Shown one piece after another: positions 7,781-21,365 of a stretch of 64,000 bases of DNA. Origin of the DNA: Stutzerimonas sp. S1 (GTDB taxonomy: Bacteria; Pseudomonadota; Gammaproteobacteria; Pseudomonadales; Pseudomonadaceae); the NCBI RefSeq assembly GCF_025966695.1, contig NZ_JAOEIY010000002.1, forward strand, positions 496,001 through 560,000, read 5' to 3'. Under the pieces are notes generated by a model that saw only the letters and a list, made by a program, of their open reading frames with translations, had not been told where the DNA came from and did not search any database. A program made the translations under genes and the position numbers. Positions within the stretch are counted from its first letter, which is position 1; the number at the start of each line of letters is the position of its first letter.

Positions 7781-9989
7781 TCAGCCCTGCGGGCGCAGCA
7801 TCACCACCCCGAGCGGCGGCAGCGTCAACAGCAACGACCGTTGCTCGCCGTGACTGGGCAGCGCTTCGGCCAGCAGGCCGCCGCCGTTACCGACATTGGA
7901 GCCGCCGTAGCATTCGGCATCGCTGTTGAAAATCTCCAGCCAGCGGCCTTCCAGCGGCACGCCCACCCGATACCCTTCCCGCACCACCGGGGTGAAGTTG
8001 GCGACCACCAGCAATGGATGGCCGGTGGTGCTGCGCCGCAGCCAGGCGAACACGCTGTTGTTACGGTCGTCACCGATCAGCCACTGGAAGCCCTGCGGAT
8101 CGCAATCGAGCTGGTGCAACGCCGGCTCCTGGCAGTACAGGCGGTTCAGATCGCGAACCAGATGCTGCGCACCGCGGTGATCGGCCTCGTCGAGCAGGAA
8201 CCAGTCCAGCTCGCGGTCGTGATTCCATTCGCGCCACTGACCGAACTCACTCCCCATGAACAGCAGTTTCTTGCCTGGATGCGTCCACATGAAGGTCAGA
8301 TAGGCTCGCAGGTTGGCGAACTGTTGCCAGCGATCGCCCGGCATCTTGTCAATCAGCGAGCCCTTGCCATGCACCACTTCGTCATGGGAAATCGGCAGCA
8401 CGAAATGCTCGGAGAATGCATACACCAGGCCGAAGGTCATGCGGTCATGGTGATAACGACGGTTGATCGGGTCTTCCTGAATGTACTTGAGCGTGTCGTG
8501 CATCCAGCCCATGTTCCATTTGTAGGAAAACCCCAGGCCGCCCTCGCTGGTTGGCTTGCTCACGCCGGGGAACGCGGTGGATTCCTCGGCGATCACCAGC
8601 GCACCGGGCGCCTCCAGCGCCACCACATCGTTCAGGTGACGGAGAAAATCGATTGCCTCGAGATTCTCTCGGCCGCCGTGGCGATTGGGAATCCACTCGC
8701 CCTCGTTGCGCGAATAATCGCGGTAGAGCATCGATGCGACCGCATCCACGCGCAGCGCATCGACATGGAACTCGCGCAGCCAGTGCAGCGCCGAGGCCAG
8801 CATGAAGCCGTGCACTTCGGTGCGGCCGAGGTTGTAGATGTAGGTATCCCAATCCTGATGGAACCCTTCGAACGGGTGCGCATATTCGTATAGCGCGGTG
8901 CCGTCGAACTCACCGAGGCCGTGGGCATCGGTGGGGAAATGCGCCGGCACCCAGTCGAGGATCACGCCGATGCCTGCGCCGTGACAGGCATCGACGAAGG
9001 CGGCGAAGTCGTGGGCCGTGCCGTAGCGGGCACTCGGCGCGAACTGCGAGAGCAGCTGGTAACCCCAGGATCCGCCGAACGGATGCTCCATGATCGGCAT
9101 CAGCTCGATGTGCGTGAAGCCCAGGTCAACCACGTAGGGGATCAGCCGCTCGGCCAGCTCGTGCCAGTTATACAGCCGCCCGCCATCGCCGCCTTCGCGA
9201 CGCCAGGAGCCGGCATGCAGCTCGTAGATGCTCATCGGCGCGTCGATCGCCTGACGTGCCGGTCGTTGCTGCAGCCAGGCTTGGTCGTGCCATTCGTATT
9301 CCAGCGGACGCGCGATCACCGACGCAGTGCCCGGTGGATGTTCGGTGGCCAGTGCCACCGGGTCGGCCTTCAGCGGTAGCACGCCGTCAGGGCCGAGAAT
9401 CTCGTACTTGTAGGCGTCGCCCGGTTGCAGACGCGGGATGAACAACTCCCACACGCCAGAAGGAAAGCGCAGGCGCATCGGATGGCGCCGGCCGTCCCAG
9501 CCATTGAAGCTGCCCACCACCGAGACCCGCCGCGCATTCGGCGCCCACACCGCAAAGCGCACACCCGGTACTCCCTCGACCGTCACCACCTGAGCGCCGA
9601 ACACCCGGCCGATCTCCCGGTGGTTGCCCTCGGAGAACAGGTGCATGTCCACCTCACCCAGTTGCGGGCCGAAGCTGTACGGATCCTCGGTGATCTGCTC
9701 GCCGCCGGCCCAGCGAATCCTGAGCAGGTAGGGTTGCGGATTACTCAGACGAATGACGAAGAAGCCCGGCACCTGCCCCTGCTCCATGCTGCCCAGCGCG
9801 TTGATGCCGGAACGATCGAGCACATCGACGCCAAGCGCGTTGGGCAGGTAGGCGCGAATCACCAGGCCGTCGCCGTCGGAATGCGGCCCGAGAATGGCGA
9901 AAGGATTGCCGTGCTCGGCCCGGACCAGCTCGTCGACATCCACGTCGCTGGGCAACAGGTTCTCTCCGGGCATGGTCACGGCCGGACGA

Positions 9990-9997
<8 letters not shown>
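7781..9997 (-). CDS. glgB: 1,4-alpha-glucan branching enzyme GlgB
   Basis: This 738-residue GH13 enzyme introduces alpha-1,6 branches into alpha-glucan. An N-terminal CBM48 region ([17 protein letters not shown]) is followed by the catalytic barrel with [10 protein letters not shown] (nucleophile Asp) and IAEESTAFP (acid Glu). The start [10 protein letters not shown] follows a GGAGG site and overlaps the end of treS by 8 bp, so the two are translationally coupled. It is the last gene of the glgE-treS-glgB operon. No glgA or glgC is present, which fits glucan made by the GlgE route rather than from ADP-glucose, as far as this window shows. Confidence 0.96.
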
Positions 9998-13316
<3,319 letters not shown>

Positions 13317-13460
13317 GTCTTCGTTCCTTATGTGGCCCCGCACCGGCTGCCTGACGTTCGCGGCAGGGGCTGGAATTCTCGGCGTCGAATCATCGAATCG
13401 TTGTTCGATACATGCCTTAAGTGACTGAAATCGCTGCAACTCCAGCGCACAGTTGAGGGA

Positions 13461-15473
13461 TCACTTCAGGTCTGGATCGACCGGCGCCGCAGTCAGGCGC
13501 CAGATGCCGAACGGCAGGTGTGCCGGGTCGATGCGCATCCATTGGGTCTTGCCGTACCAGGTCCAGCGGTGGCCGTTCATCAGGTCCTCGCCCTGGGTAT
13601 GCGCATCGTCACGCAAGCCCAGCTCCCACAACGGCAACTCGAAGTGCGCCTCCTGCGGGTGATGCGGATCGAGGCTGATCGCCACCAGGATGAAATTGCT
13701 GCGATCTTCGGTGCGCTTGCCGAAGTAGAAGATGTTGTCGTTCCAGGCCAGGTAGGGCTGGAAACCCAGGTGCGTCTGCAGCGCCGGGTTCTGTCGGCGG
13801 ATGCGGTTGAGCTGGGCGATCTCGGCGACGATGTTGCCCGGTGCGTGGTAGTCGCGCGGGCGGATCTGGTACTTCTCCGAATCCAGGTATTCCTCCTTGC
13901 CGGGGATCGCCGCCGCCTCGCACAGCTCGAAGCCGGAATACATGCCCCACAGCCCCGACCCCATGGTCGCCAGCGCCGCGCGGATGAGAAAACCGGCGCG
14001 GCCGGAGTCCTGCAGGAAGAACGGATTGATGTCCGGTGTGTTGACGAAGAAGTTTGGCCGGTAACAGTCGCGCAGCGGTGCCTCGTTGAGTTCGCTGAAG
14101 TACTCGGAAAGCTCCGCCTTGCTGTTGCGCCAGGTGAAATAGGTGTAGCTCTGGTTGAAACCGACCTTGCCCAGGCGCGCCATCATCGCCGGGCGGGTGA
14201 AGGCCTCGGAGAGGAACATCACGTCCGGATCGCGCTCGCGGATATCGGCGATCAGCCACTCCCAGAACGGCAGCGGCTTGGTGTGCGGGTTGTCCACGCG
14301 AAAGATCTTCACGCCCTGCTCCACCCAGTGCCAGACCACATCGCGCAGAGCGATCCAGAGATCGGGCATGGCGTCTTCGGCGTAGAAGTCGACGTTGACG
14401 ATGTCCTGGTACTTTTTGGGCGGATTCTCGGCGTACTTGATGGTGCCGTCCGGACGCCAGGAGAACCAGCCTGGATGCTCCTTGAGCCACGGATGGTCCT
14501 GCGAGCACTGGATGGCGAAATCCAGCGCGATCTCCAGGCCGTGCTCGGCCGCCGCGGCGACCAGCGCGCGGAACTCCTCGTGGGTGCCGAGCTGCGGGTG
14601 GATGGCATCGTGGCCACCGTCCTCGTTGCCGATGGCGTAGGGACTGCCGGGGTCGTTCGGGCCGGCCTCCAGGCTGTTGTTCGGCCCCTTGCGAAAGGAG
14701 CGGCCGATGGGGTGAATCGGCGGGAAATACAGCACATCGAAGCCCATGTCGCGGATCGCCGGCAGGCGTTTGATCACGTCGCGGAAGGTGCCGTGACGAT
14801 TCGGGTCATCGGTTTCCGAACGCGGGAAGAGTTCGTACCAGCTGGCGAACTGCGCTCGTGTGCGCTCGACTTCCAGCGGATATATCGGGCTGTGGCTGCA
14901 ATGCTCGCGCGGGTCGGCATCGGCCATCGCCGCCGCGGTTTCGTGCGCCAGCAGCAGCGAGACACGCTCGTCTTGCAGATGGGTCATGTCCAGGCGATGC
15001 AGCAAGTCGTCGAGTATCGCGCGGGTCTCGCCGTGGGCTCGCTGCGCGGCGCGTTGCAGGTGCAGACGCCCCTCTTCCAGCTCGACGGAAATCGCAACGC
15101 CGGCAGCATGCTTCTTCGACAGCTCGTAGCGGTAGCTTTCGAACACATCCCACCAGGCCTCGATGCGAAACTCGTGGGACGCCACCTGCGTTGCAGTGAA
15201 CTGGCCACTCCAGCTGTCATTGCCCAACGGCTTCAGCCGGGCGCGTCGCCAGTTGTCCTCGCCGCGAACTCGCCAGCACACCGCCGCGGCCAGCTGATCG
15301 TGGCCGTCCGCGAAGATCTTGCTGGTCACGGTCACCGCCTGCCCGATGATTGCCTTGGCCGCAAAACGCCCGTTCTCCACCACCGGCTCGGTGGATTCGA
15401 TCGCGATTCGCCCCATCTGCAGGGCTTCTTCAAGGCGGGGGTGAAGCGGCGCAAGGGATTGTGCATCGGTCAT
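13461..15473 (-). CDS. glgE: GlgE, alpha-1,4-glucan:maltose-1-phosphate maltosyltransferase
   Basis: This 670-residue GH13 subfamily 3 enzyme transfers maltose from maltose 1-phosphate to growing alpha-glucan. Visible features are the family block FPPIHPIGRSFRKGPNNS, the nucleophile segment FRVDNPHTKPLPFWEWL and the acid segment FLSEAFTRP. It is the first gene of the operon and shares it with TreS-Mak, which supplies its substrate, and GlgB, which branches its product. A sigma-22-like promoter lies about 120 bp upstream. The operon probably links trehalose osmoprotection to glucan storage under stress. Confidence 0.96.
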   Translation of the reverse strand: MTDAQSLAPLHPRLEEALQMGRIAIESTEPVVENGRFAAKAIIGQAVTVTSKIFADGHDQLAAAVCWRVRGEDNWRRARLKPLGNDSWSGQFTATQVASHEFRIEAWWDVFESYRYELSKKHAAGVAISVELEEGRLHLQRAAQRAHGETRAILDDLLHRLDMTHLQDERVSLLLAHETAAAMADADPREHCSHSPIYPLEVERTRAQFASWYELFPRSETDDPNRHGTFRDVIKRLPAIRDMGFDVLYFPPIHPIGRSFRKGPNNSLEAGPNDPGSPYAIGNEDGGHDAIHPQLGTHEEFRALVAAAAEHGLEIALDFAIQCSQDHPWLKEHPGWFSWRPDGTIKYAENPPKKYQDIVNVDFYAEDAMPDLWIALRDVVWHWVEQGVKIFRVDNPHTKPLPFWEWLIADIRERDPDVMFLSEAFTRPAMMARLGKVGFNQSYTYFTWRNSKAELSEYFSELNEAPLRDCYRPNFFVNTPDINPFFLQDSGRAGFLIRAALATMGSGLWGMYSGFELCEAAAIPGKEEYLDSEKYQIRPRDYHAPGNIVAEIAQLNRIRRQNPALQTHLGFQPYLAWNDNIFYFGKRTEDRSNFILVAISLDPHHPQEAHFELPLWELGLRDDAHTQGEDLMNGHRWTWYGKTQWMRIDPAHLPFGIWRLTAAPVDPDLK

Positions 15474-15825
15474 CGGCGGGCTCCTGAAGCGTTGCGATGC
15501 GGCACAGGCCCTCCCGGCACACGGCTACGGTGGTCGAGCTGAACGGTTGCCGCAGAAAAACCGGCGCTGGGCGTGCGCAGGCTCTCTTCTTCCGAGCCGA
15601 AGGGGTGGGGAAAAGTTCAGCCGGATTCGGTACTTGACCGCCCGCATGGCAGCACCGCGCGGAGGGGCTGCGTTGACGGTCAAGGGCCTCTAGACTGGAG
15701 CGCACCGCCGGTCGCCAGGCCGGCTGGCGGCGATGGCCGGGCGGAACTTCGCGACGGGCCGTTGCCTCCATCCAGAACGCTCGCTCTGGCGAGCCCGAAA
15801 TCCGTGGTATGGCAGGAGAGATCCA
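15474..15825. other. Divergent intergenic region upstream of glgE and the 54-aa gene
   Basis: This 352-bp stretch carries no supported gene. It contains an AlgU-like promoter toward glgE (15591-15618) and a weaker GAACTT-N17-TCCAT sequence on the plus strand (15744-15771) about 55 bp before the 54-residue gene. An open frame from 15573 to 15875 has no family resemblance and is probably chance. Confidence 0.5.
15591..15618 (-). promoter_or_regulatory. Candidate AlgU (sigma-22) promoter of glgE operon
   Basis: On the minus strand GAACTT is followed after 17 nt by TCGGA, against the AlgU consensus GAACTT-N16/17-TCTGA. It points toward glgE, about 118 bp upstream of its start. AlgU control of trehalose and glucan genes is known in pseudomonads, so the site is plausible. 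Confidence 0.5.
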
Positions 15826-15990
15826 ATGACCCACGCACGACCCGATGTACCTCAACCCGATCCTGTGGTGCATGACAAACCGGGCGATGTACCGCAGGTG
15901 CCCTGCGCCGATGAGCTGGACGAGAACAAGCCGGGTGCGCCCTACGGCGGCCAGACCGTGGCCGACCCGGACGACCAGCAGCCCTCCTGA
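15826..15990 (+). CDS. 54-residue acidic, proline-rich hypothetical protein
   Basis: The product starts MTHARPDVPQPDPVV and is rich in Pro, Asp and Val, with one cysteine and no hydrophobic span; it is probably disordered and cytoplasmic. A GGAG site lies 8 nt upstream of the ATG. Its stop is 16 bp from the convergent LigD-polymerase gene. A weak AlgU-like promoter precedes it. I do not recognise a family. Its place among stress genes (glgE operon, SDR-ku) suggests a small stress-induced protein, which is inference only. Confidence 0.6.
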   Translation: MTHARPDVPQPDPVVHDKPGDVPQVPCADELDENKPGAPYGGQTVADPDDQQPS

Positions 15991-16006
15991 ACGCTCGCTG
16001 CCCCGC

Positions 16007-16921
16007 TCATTCGGCATCGAGCTTCGCCAGCATCGTGCGGGTCAGACGCTGGCGCACCACTCCCTGTCTCGCCCAGGGGTCGCAGCGTAGCGCAGCCAGG
16101 CGTTGGGCCAGATTAGCCACGGTCCACTGTGCCGCACTGCCTAACTCATTCAGCTCGTCACGCGCAATCGGCACGGACACTGGCAGCCCGGGGCGAGCGC
16201 GGACCGAATAGGCGGCGACCGTGCTGGCACCTTTCTGATTGCGCAGATAGTCGACGAAGATCCTGCCGACACGGTTCTGCGGCCCCATCTTCGCTGCGAT
16301 GCGCTGGGGTGCCTGGCGCGCCAGATACTCGCTGAACGCACGGGAAAAGCATCGCACCTGCTCCCACTCATGCCGGCGATCCAGCGGCACCAGGATGTGC
16401 ATGCCACGCCCGCCGCTGGTCTTGATGAAGGCATCGAGCCCAAGTTCGTCCAGCAGTTGCAGGGTCATGCGCGTGGCATCGACCATCCGCGCCCAGGGCA
16501 GCGCGGGATCGGGGTCGAGATCGAAGATGATCCGGTCCGGCCGCTCGATGCGGTCACTGCGCGCGTTCCAGGTATGAAACTCGACGGTGCCCATCTGGAC
16601 CGCCTCGAGCACCGCCTCGGCATTGTCGGCCTGCATCAGCCGGGCGTGGTCGGGGTCTAGCGCGCGGTCGAGCAGACGCATGTGCGGCATCTTCAGCCGC
16701 CCGCAATGGCGCTGGAAGAATGTCTCGCCGTCGACGCCGTCCGGTGCACGTACCAGCGACAGCGGGCGCTTGGCGAGCTGCGGCACCAGCCAGCGGTCGA
16801 TGCGTTGATAGAACTGGGCCAATTGCAGCTTGGTGGTGCCGCTGCAAGCGTCGATGACCCGCTGCGGGTTGCTGATCCCGACCGAACCAACCAGCGGCCG
16901 ACGACCACGCGACTGCGCCAT
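16007..16921 (-). CDS. Stand-alone LigD polymerase domain (NHEJ primase-polymerase)
   Basis: This 304-residue protein is the archaeo-eukaryotic-primase-type polymerase domain of LigD. The metal-binding Asp pair is in IIFDLDPDPALPW, and HTWNAR, TSGGRGMHILVPL and VDYLRNQKGAST are family motifs. PolDom fills gaps and adds ribonucleotides at broken DNA ends. There is no ligase or phosphoesterase domain, unlike the three-domain LigD of P. aeruginosa. It starts 17 bp after ku in the same direction, so the two are co-transcribed. The ligase must come from another gene outside this window, or from a different ligase. Confidence 0.9.
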   Translation of the reverse strand: MAQSRGRRPLVGSVGISNPQRVIDACSGTTKLQLAQFYQRIDRWLVPQLAKRPLSLVRAPDGVDGETFFQRHCGRLKMPHMRLLDRALDPDHARLMQADNAEAVLEAVQMGTVEFHTWNARSDRIERPDRIIFDLDPDPALPWARMVDATRMTLQLLDELGLDAFIKTSGGRGMHILVPLDRRHEWEQVRCFSRAFSEYLARQAPQRIAAKMGPQNRVGRIFVDYLRNQKGASTVAAYSVRARPGLPVSVPIARDELNELGSAAQWTVANLAQRLAALRCDPWARQGVVRQRLTRTMLAKLDAE

Positions 16922-16938
16922 TGCCCCTCCGCTACCTG

Positions 16939-17898
16939 TCAGCTGGCCTTCTTGCTGGTCTTGCTTGCGGCCGGTTTGCGGCTGCGCGACTCACTGGCCT
17001 TGGTCGCAGCCTTGGGTTTGGCGGCGGCTTTGTTCGCAGGCTTCTTGGCCGCGGGCTTCTGCGCCTGCGCGTTCTCCTCATCCTCGTCGGCGGGCGCCTT
17101 GGCTTTGGGCTTCGCCGCCAGACTACGCTTGAGCAGCTCGGTAAGGTCAATGACATCCGCCGAGCGGCGGTCCACCGCCTCTTCCGGCCCGCCCACCGCC
17201 TCGAGTTTGCCTTCGCGGGCCTTCTTCTCCACCAGTTCCATGATCTGGTCCTGGAAGGTGTCCTTGTACTGTTCGGGCTTCCACTTCTCGCTCATGTCCT
17301 CGACCAGCCGCTTCGCCATCTCCAGTTCGCGTTCGGCGAGATCAGGATCGAGCGCCTCGTCCTTCAGTTCGAGGTATTCCACTCCACGCACCTCGTCGGC
17401 CCAGCGCAGGGTATTCATCACCAGCGCCTTGCCCAGCGGCATCACCACCGCCAGATGTTGCTTGTTACGCAGCACCACATTGGCGATACCGACCTTGCCG
17501 GTCTGGATCAGCGTCTCGCGTAGTAGCGCATACACCTTCTCGCCCCGTCGTTCGGGCGTCAGGTAGTACGGCGTGTCGATGTAGAGGAAGGAGATCTCCT
17601 TGGCATCGACGAAAGCAACGATGTCCAGCGTCTGCGTGGCCTCGGGGTGCGCCGCCTTGATCTCTTCGTCGCTGAGTACGATGTAGTGGCCCTTCTCGTA
17701 CTCGACGCCCTTGACGATGTTCTCGCTGTCGATGTCTTCGCCGGTGGTCTTGTTGATGCGCTTGTAGCCGACCCGGTCCATGCTGCGTTTATCCAGCCAG
17801 TCGAAGTCGATGCCCTGGCGGGTGGTGGCCGGCACCAGCGCCACCGGGATGTGGACCAGACCAAAACTGACAGCACCTTTCCAGATCGTGCGGGGCAT
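16939..17898 (-). CDS. ku: Ku, DNA end-binding protein of bacterial NHEJ
   Basis: This 319-residue Ku homodimer subunit begins MPRTIWKGAVSFGLVHIPVAL, the hallmark of the family, and contains the ring core (VKGVEYEKGHYIVLSDEEI, KALVMNTLRW). After about residue 255 it has a low-complexity Lys/Ala/Pro tail of the kind that binds DNA and recruits LigD. The start has GGAGG a few bases upstream. It lies between an SDR gene (16 bp) and the LigD polymerase gene (17 bp) in one minus-strand operon. Confidence 0.95.
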   Translation of the reverse strand: MPRTIWKGAVSFGLVHIPVALVPATTRQGIDFDWLDKRSMDRVGYKRINKTTGEDIDSENIVKGVEYEKGHYIVLSDEEIKAAHPEATQTLDIVAFVDAKEISFLYIDTPYYLTPERRGEKVYALLRETLIQTGKVGIANVVLRNKQHLAVVMPLGKALVMNTLRWADEVRGVEYLELKDEALDPDLAERELEMAKRLVEDMSEKWKPEQYKDTFQDQIMELVEKKAREGKLEAVGGPEEAVDRRSADVIDLTELLKRSLAAKPKAKAPADEDEENAQAQKPAAKKPANKAAAKPKAATKASESRSRKPAASKTSKKAS

Positions 17899-17914
17899 AG
17901 TTCCTCCTTGCGGT

Positions 17915-18772
<858 letters not shown>

Positions 18773-18810
18773 GCAAAAAATCCTCCGTCAAGGTCAATAG
18801 CCTGTCTTCG

Positions 18811-18839
18811 GAGGACTGGGAAGCCGCGGGAAAAGTTTC
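18811..18839 (-). promoter_or_regulatory. Weak AlgU-like promoter before SDR-ku operon
   Basis: The minus strand reads GAAACTT, then 17 nt, then TCCTC. The -35 part and the following TTCCC resemble the glgE promoter (AACTTTTCCC in both), but the -10 part is poor against TCTGA. It is reported because of the shared spacing and position. Confidence 0.28.
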
Positions 18840-18866
18840 TGCCAGGCGATGAGAGGGTCGCGGCGC

Positions 18867-19883
18867 TTAGTCGACGGTCAGTACCACGCGCCCGCGGGGA
18901 ATGCCGCTTTCAACGTAGTGATGCGCTTCGACGACCTGTTCGAAGGTGAACACCCGATCGACCTGGGGCCGGAGCAGGCGGTCCGCGGTCAACTGATTGA
19001 TGTGTTGCAGCGCGCGCTCGACGGCCTCGCGATTCTGCTCGATGCCAAGTTCCGGCTGTCCGGTGAAGTCGCACAGGCAATGCAGGAAGAACTTGAAATT
19101 CTTCTTGAACGCCGCGCAGGCGGGGAACGCCGTTTCGTTACCGCCATTCATTCCGTAGAGAATGAGCTTGCCGAGCGGTGCGATCACATCCCCCAGCAGT
19201 TTCATCTGCGAGCCGCCACAGGCGTCCAGCACAACCTCGACGCCACGCCCGCCGGTGATTTTCTGCAGCCGGCCGACCAGATCCTCGTCCTCGGTGACGA
19301 TCACCGTTTCGGCACCGAGCTCATGCAGATAGCTGCGGTCGGCAGCGCTGTCGCAGCTGGCGATCACCCGTCCCCCCAACGCCTTGGCCAGCTGCACTGC
19401 CGCCGGCCCGGTGCAGTGGTTGGCCTGGGTGATCAGCACGTATTGTCCGGGCTCCAGCTGCGCCAGTTCGACCAGCGCGAAGTAACTGACCAGCAGCGGC
19501 GTGTAGTGCACTGCCGCCTCACTGGCGCTGAGCATGCCTGGGTAGTGCACCAGGGCCTGCTGCGGCAGCAGCGCCTGTTCGGCGTACTGCGGGTACTGAT
19601 TGAGATCGTGGGCCGGAAAACTCGCCACCCGGTCGCCCACGGCAAAGCCCTGAACGCCCGGGCCGACCGCAATGACTTCGCCGGCTGCTTCGCTACCTAG
19701 CCCCGCCGGCAAGCGCGCATGACGTGGTGCGAGGTCCTGGCGCCAGAGCACATCGTTCCAGCTCACGCCGATCGCATGGACGGCGAGCAATACCTCGCCT
19801 GGCCCCGGCACGGGAGTGTCCCGCTCCTCGAAACGCAGGACGTCGGCAGCGCCGAACTGATGGAACCGGATGATGCGGGACAT
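18867..19883 (-). CDS. mexS: MexS-like zinc-type oxidoreductase
   Basis: This 338-residue medium-chain dehydrogenase/reductase starts MSRIIRFHQFGAADVL and contains the GroES-like front (GEVLLAVHAIGVSWNDVLWR) and a Rossmann domain (QANHCTGPAAVQLAKALGG). The zinc-ligand pattern of true alcohol dehydrogenases is not evident, closer to quinone oxidoreductases. It is divergent from mexT, just as mexS is in P. aeruginosa, where loss of MexS activates MexT and raises MexEF-OprN expression. The physiological substrate is not settled. Name is from both sequence and position. Confidence 0.88.
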   Translation of the reverse strand: MSRIIRFHQFGAADVLRFEERDTPVPGPGEVLLAVHAIGVSWNDVLWRQDLAPRHARLPAGLGSEAAGEVIAVGPGVQGFAVGDRVASFPAHDLNQYPQYAEQALLPQQALVHYPGMLSASEAAVHYTPLLVSYFALVELAQLEPGQYVLITQANHCTGPAAVQLAKALGGRVIASCDSAADRSYLHELGAETVIVTEDEDLVGRLQKITGGRGVEVVLDACGGSQMKLLGDVIAPLGKLILYGMNGGNETAFPACAAFKKNFKFFLHCLCDFTGQPELGIEQNREAVERALQHINQLTADRLLRPQVDRVFTFEQVVEAHHYVESGIPRGRVVLTVD

Positions 19884-20145
19884 TGCGACCCCTCGCCTTA
19901 CTACTGTGCAAACGGACTCTATCGTCAGTATCGTCACAACTCCAGCCAGCGGCGCGTCTTTCCATTGATAGTTGCCATGCACCGTAATGATGGAACTGCG
20001 TATGTATCCGTGCTGCACCTTGCAGCTTTGTGCATTTCGAAAGCGGAATCGGGCATGCCTTGGGTAGCCGAAGCTGTCTAGAATGCAGACCACCCCCAGA
20101 GCCGGACACCTCCTGGTCCGGCTGCAGGCTCGACGTGAATCAGGT

Positions 20146-21063
20146 ATGAATCGCAACGATCTTCGCCGTGTTGACCTCAATCTGCTGATCGTCTTCGAAA
20201 CGCTGATGCACGAGCGCAGCGTCACACGCGCGGCGGAGAAGCTATTCCTCGGTCAACCGGCGATCAGCGCCGCGCTGGCTCGCCTGCGCGCGCTGTTCGA
20301 CGATCCGCTGTTCGTGCGCACCGGACGCAGCATGGAACCCACTGCCCGAGCGCAGGAAATCGCCCAGCTGCTGTCGCCCGCGCTGGACTCGATCTCCACT
20401 GCGGTCAGCCGTGCCTCGACCTTCGATCCTGCGACCAGCAACCAGGTGTTTCGCATAGGCCTGACCGACGAGGTGGAGTTCGCCCTGCTGCCGCCCCTGC
20501 TGCGCCGTCTAAGGGCCGAAGCGCCCGGCGTGGTGCTGGTGGTGCGCCGCGCCAATTACCTGCTGATGCCGGGCCTGCTCGCCTCCGGCGAGATTTCGGT
20601 GGGCGTTTGCTATACCGAGGAGCTGCCGGCCAACGCCAAGCGCAAGGTGCTGCGCCGGCCCAAGCCCATGCTGTTGCGCGCGGACAGCATTCCGGGGCGC
20701 ATCAGCCTTGAGGACTACTGCGCGCGCCCGCATGCAATGGTTTCCTTCGCCGGCGATCTCACCGGCTATATCGACGAAGAACTGGCGCTGCATGGCTGCA
20801 AACGCCGCGTGGTGCTGGCGGTTCCGCAATTCAACGGTTTGTCCGCCCTGCTCGCCGGCACCGACATCATCGCCACCGTACCGGACTATGCCGCCGCCGC
20901 GCTGGTGGCCCACGGCGGTCTGCGCGCCGAGCCACTGCCGTTCGAGACCAGCCATGACTTCGAACTGTCCATGGCCTGGCGCGGCGCTCAGGACAACGAT
21001 CCCGCCGAACGCTGGCTGCGCTCGCGCATCCAGATGTTCATCGGCGATCCCGACAGCCTGTAG
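20146..21063 (+). CDS. mexT: MexT, LysR-type activator of mexEF-oprN
   Basis: This 305-residue LysR regulator begins MNRNDLRRVDLNLLIVFETL, very close to what I recall of P. aeruginosa MexT, and ends AWRGAQDNDPAERWLRSRIQM in the same way. The winged helix-turn-helix covers about residues 10-70 (SVTRAAEKLFLGQPAISAALARLR) and the effector domain follows. It activates mexEF-oprN and mexS in response to electrophile or disulfide stress. It reads as an intact, full-length gene, without the 8-bp insertion known to inactivate MexT in some PAO1 lines. It is divergent from mexS across a 262-bp gap. Confidence 0.94.
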   Translation: MNRNDLRRVDLNLLIVFETLMHERSVTRAAEKLFLGQPAISAALARLRALFDDPLFVRTGRSMEPTARAQEIAQLLSPALDSISTAVSRASTFDPATSNQVFRIGLTDEVEFALLPPLLRRLRAEAPGVVLVVRRANYLLMPGLLASGEISVGVCYTEELPANAKRKVLRRPKPMLLRADSIPGRISLEDYCARPHAMVSFAGDLTGYIDEELALHGCKRRVVLAVPQFNGLSALLAGTDIIATVPDYAAAALVAHGGLRAEPLPFETSHDFELSMAWRGAQDNDPAERWLRSRIQMFIGDPDSL

Positions 21064-21229
21064 GGTGGAAAACGGCGCAGCCTTTTCCACGCGTCTCCCC
21101 GCCCCTGCACGCCGCCACGCCTTTCTCGACTTCACTGCCGATTCCTAGCGCAGCACCGGCTGCCAGCCGACGCGGCCGATCGACGCCGCGAATCGGTGGA
21201 AAAGACCTGGCGGTCGTTTTCCACCCTAC
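21061..21229. repeat. REP-like mosaic element (inverted REP pair) in the mexT-mexE gap
   Basis: TAGGGTGGAAAACG at 21061-21074 is repeated as its exact reverse complement at 21216-21229. Each end also folds on itself: GTGGAAAA/TTTTCCAC at 21066-21090, and GGTGGAAAA/TTTTCCACC near 21197-21225. Two oppositely oriented REP hairpins flank about 110 bp, the arrangement of a BIME or MITE. The left copy overlaps the mexT stop codon. It holds no gene. It pushes the mexE promoter away from mexT. Confidence 0.75.
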
Positions 21230-21264
21230 CGTTATCGCGTGCTGCTGATGATCTATCCGCAACC

Positions 21265-21288
21265 ATCATCGCCAGTGATATTCACCTT
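21265..21288 (+). promoter_or_regulatory. Candidate MexT (nod-box-like) operator before mexE
   Basis: ATCATCGCCAGTGAT followed by ATTCACCTT fits the MexT box ATCA-N5-GTCGAT-N4-ACYAT in spacing: ATCA 4/4, centre half-matched, ACCTT 4/5. It also has the ATC-N9-GAT core of nod boxes. It lies about 80 bp upstream of the mexE start, right after the REP-like element. Confidence 0.45.
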
Positions 21289-21365
21289 CGGCTCGTTCGA
21301 TTTCTGCCTGACGAACTGACCGCGCAGACTCCCGCCATCAACAAATCCGACTTGCGGAGTCAAGC

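Noticed and set aside
13518-15542. 674-residue plus-strand frame opposite glgE
   Set aside because: Shadow frame; GlgE on the minus strand is unmistakable.
19884-20145. MexT box between mexS and mexT
   Set aside because: ATTGATAGTTGCCAT resembles the right half, but the ATCA half is missing at the proper distance.
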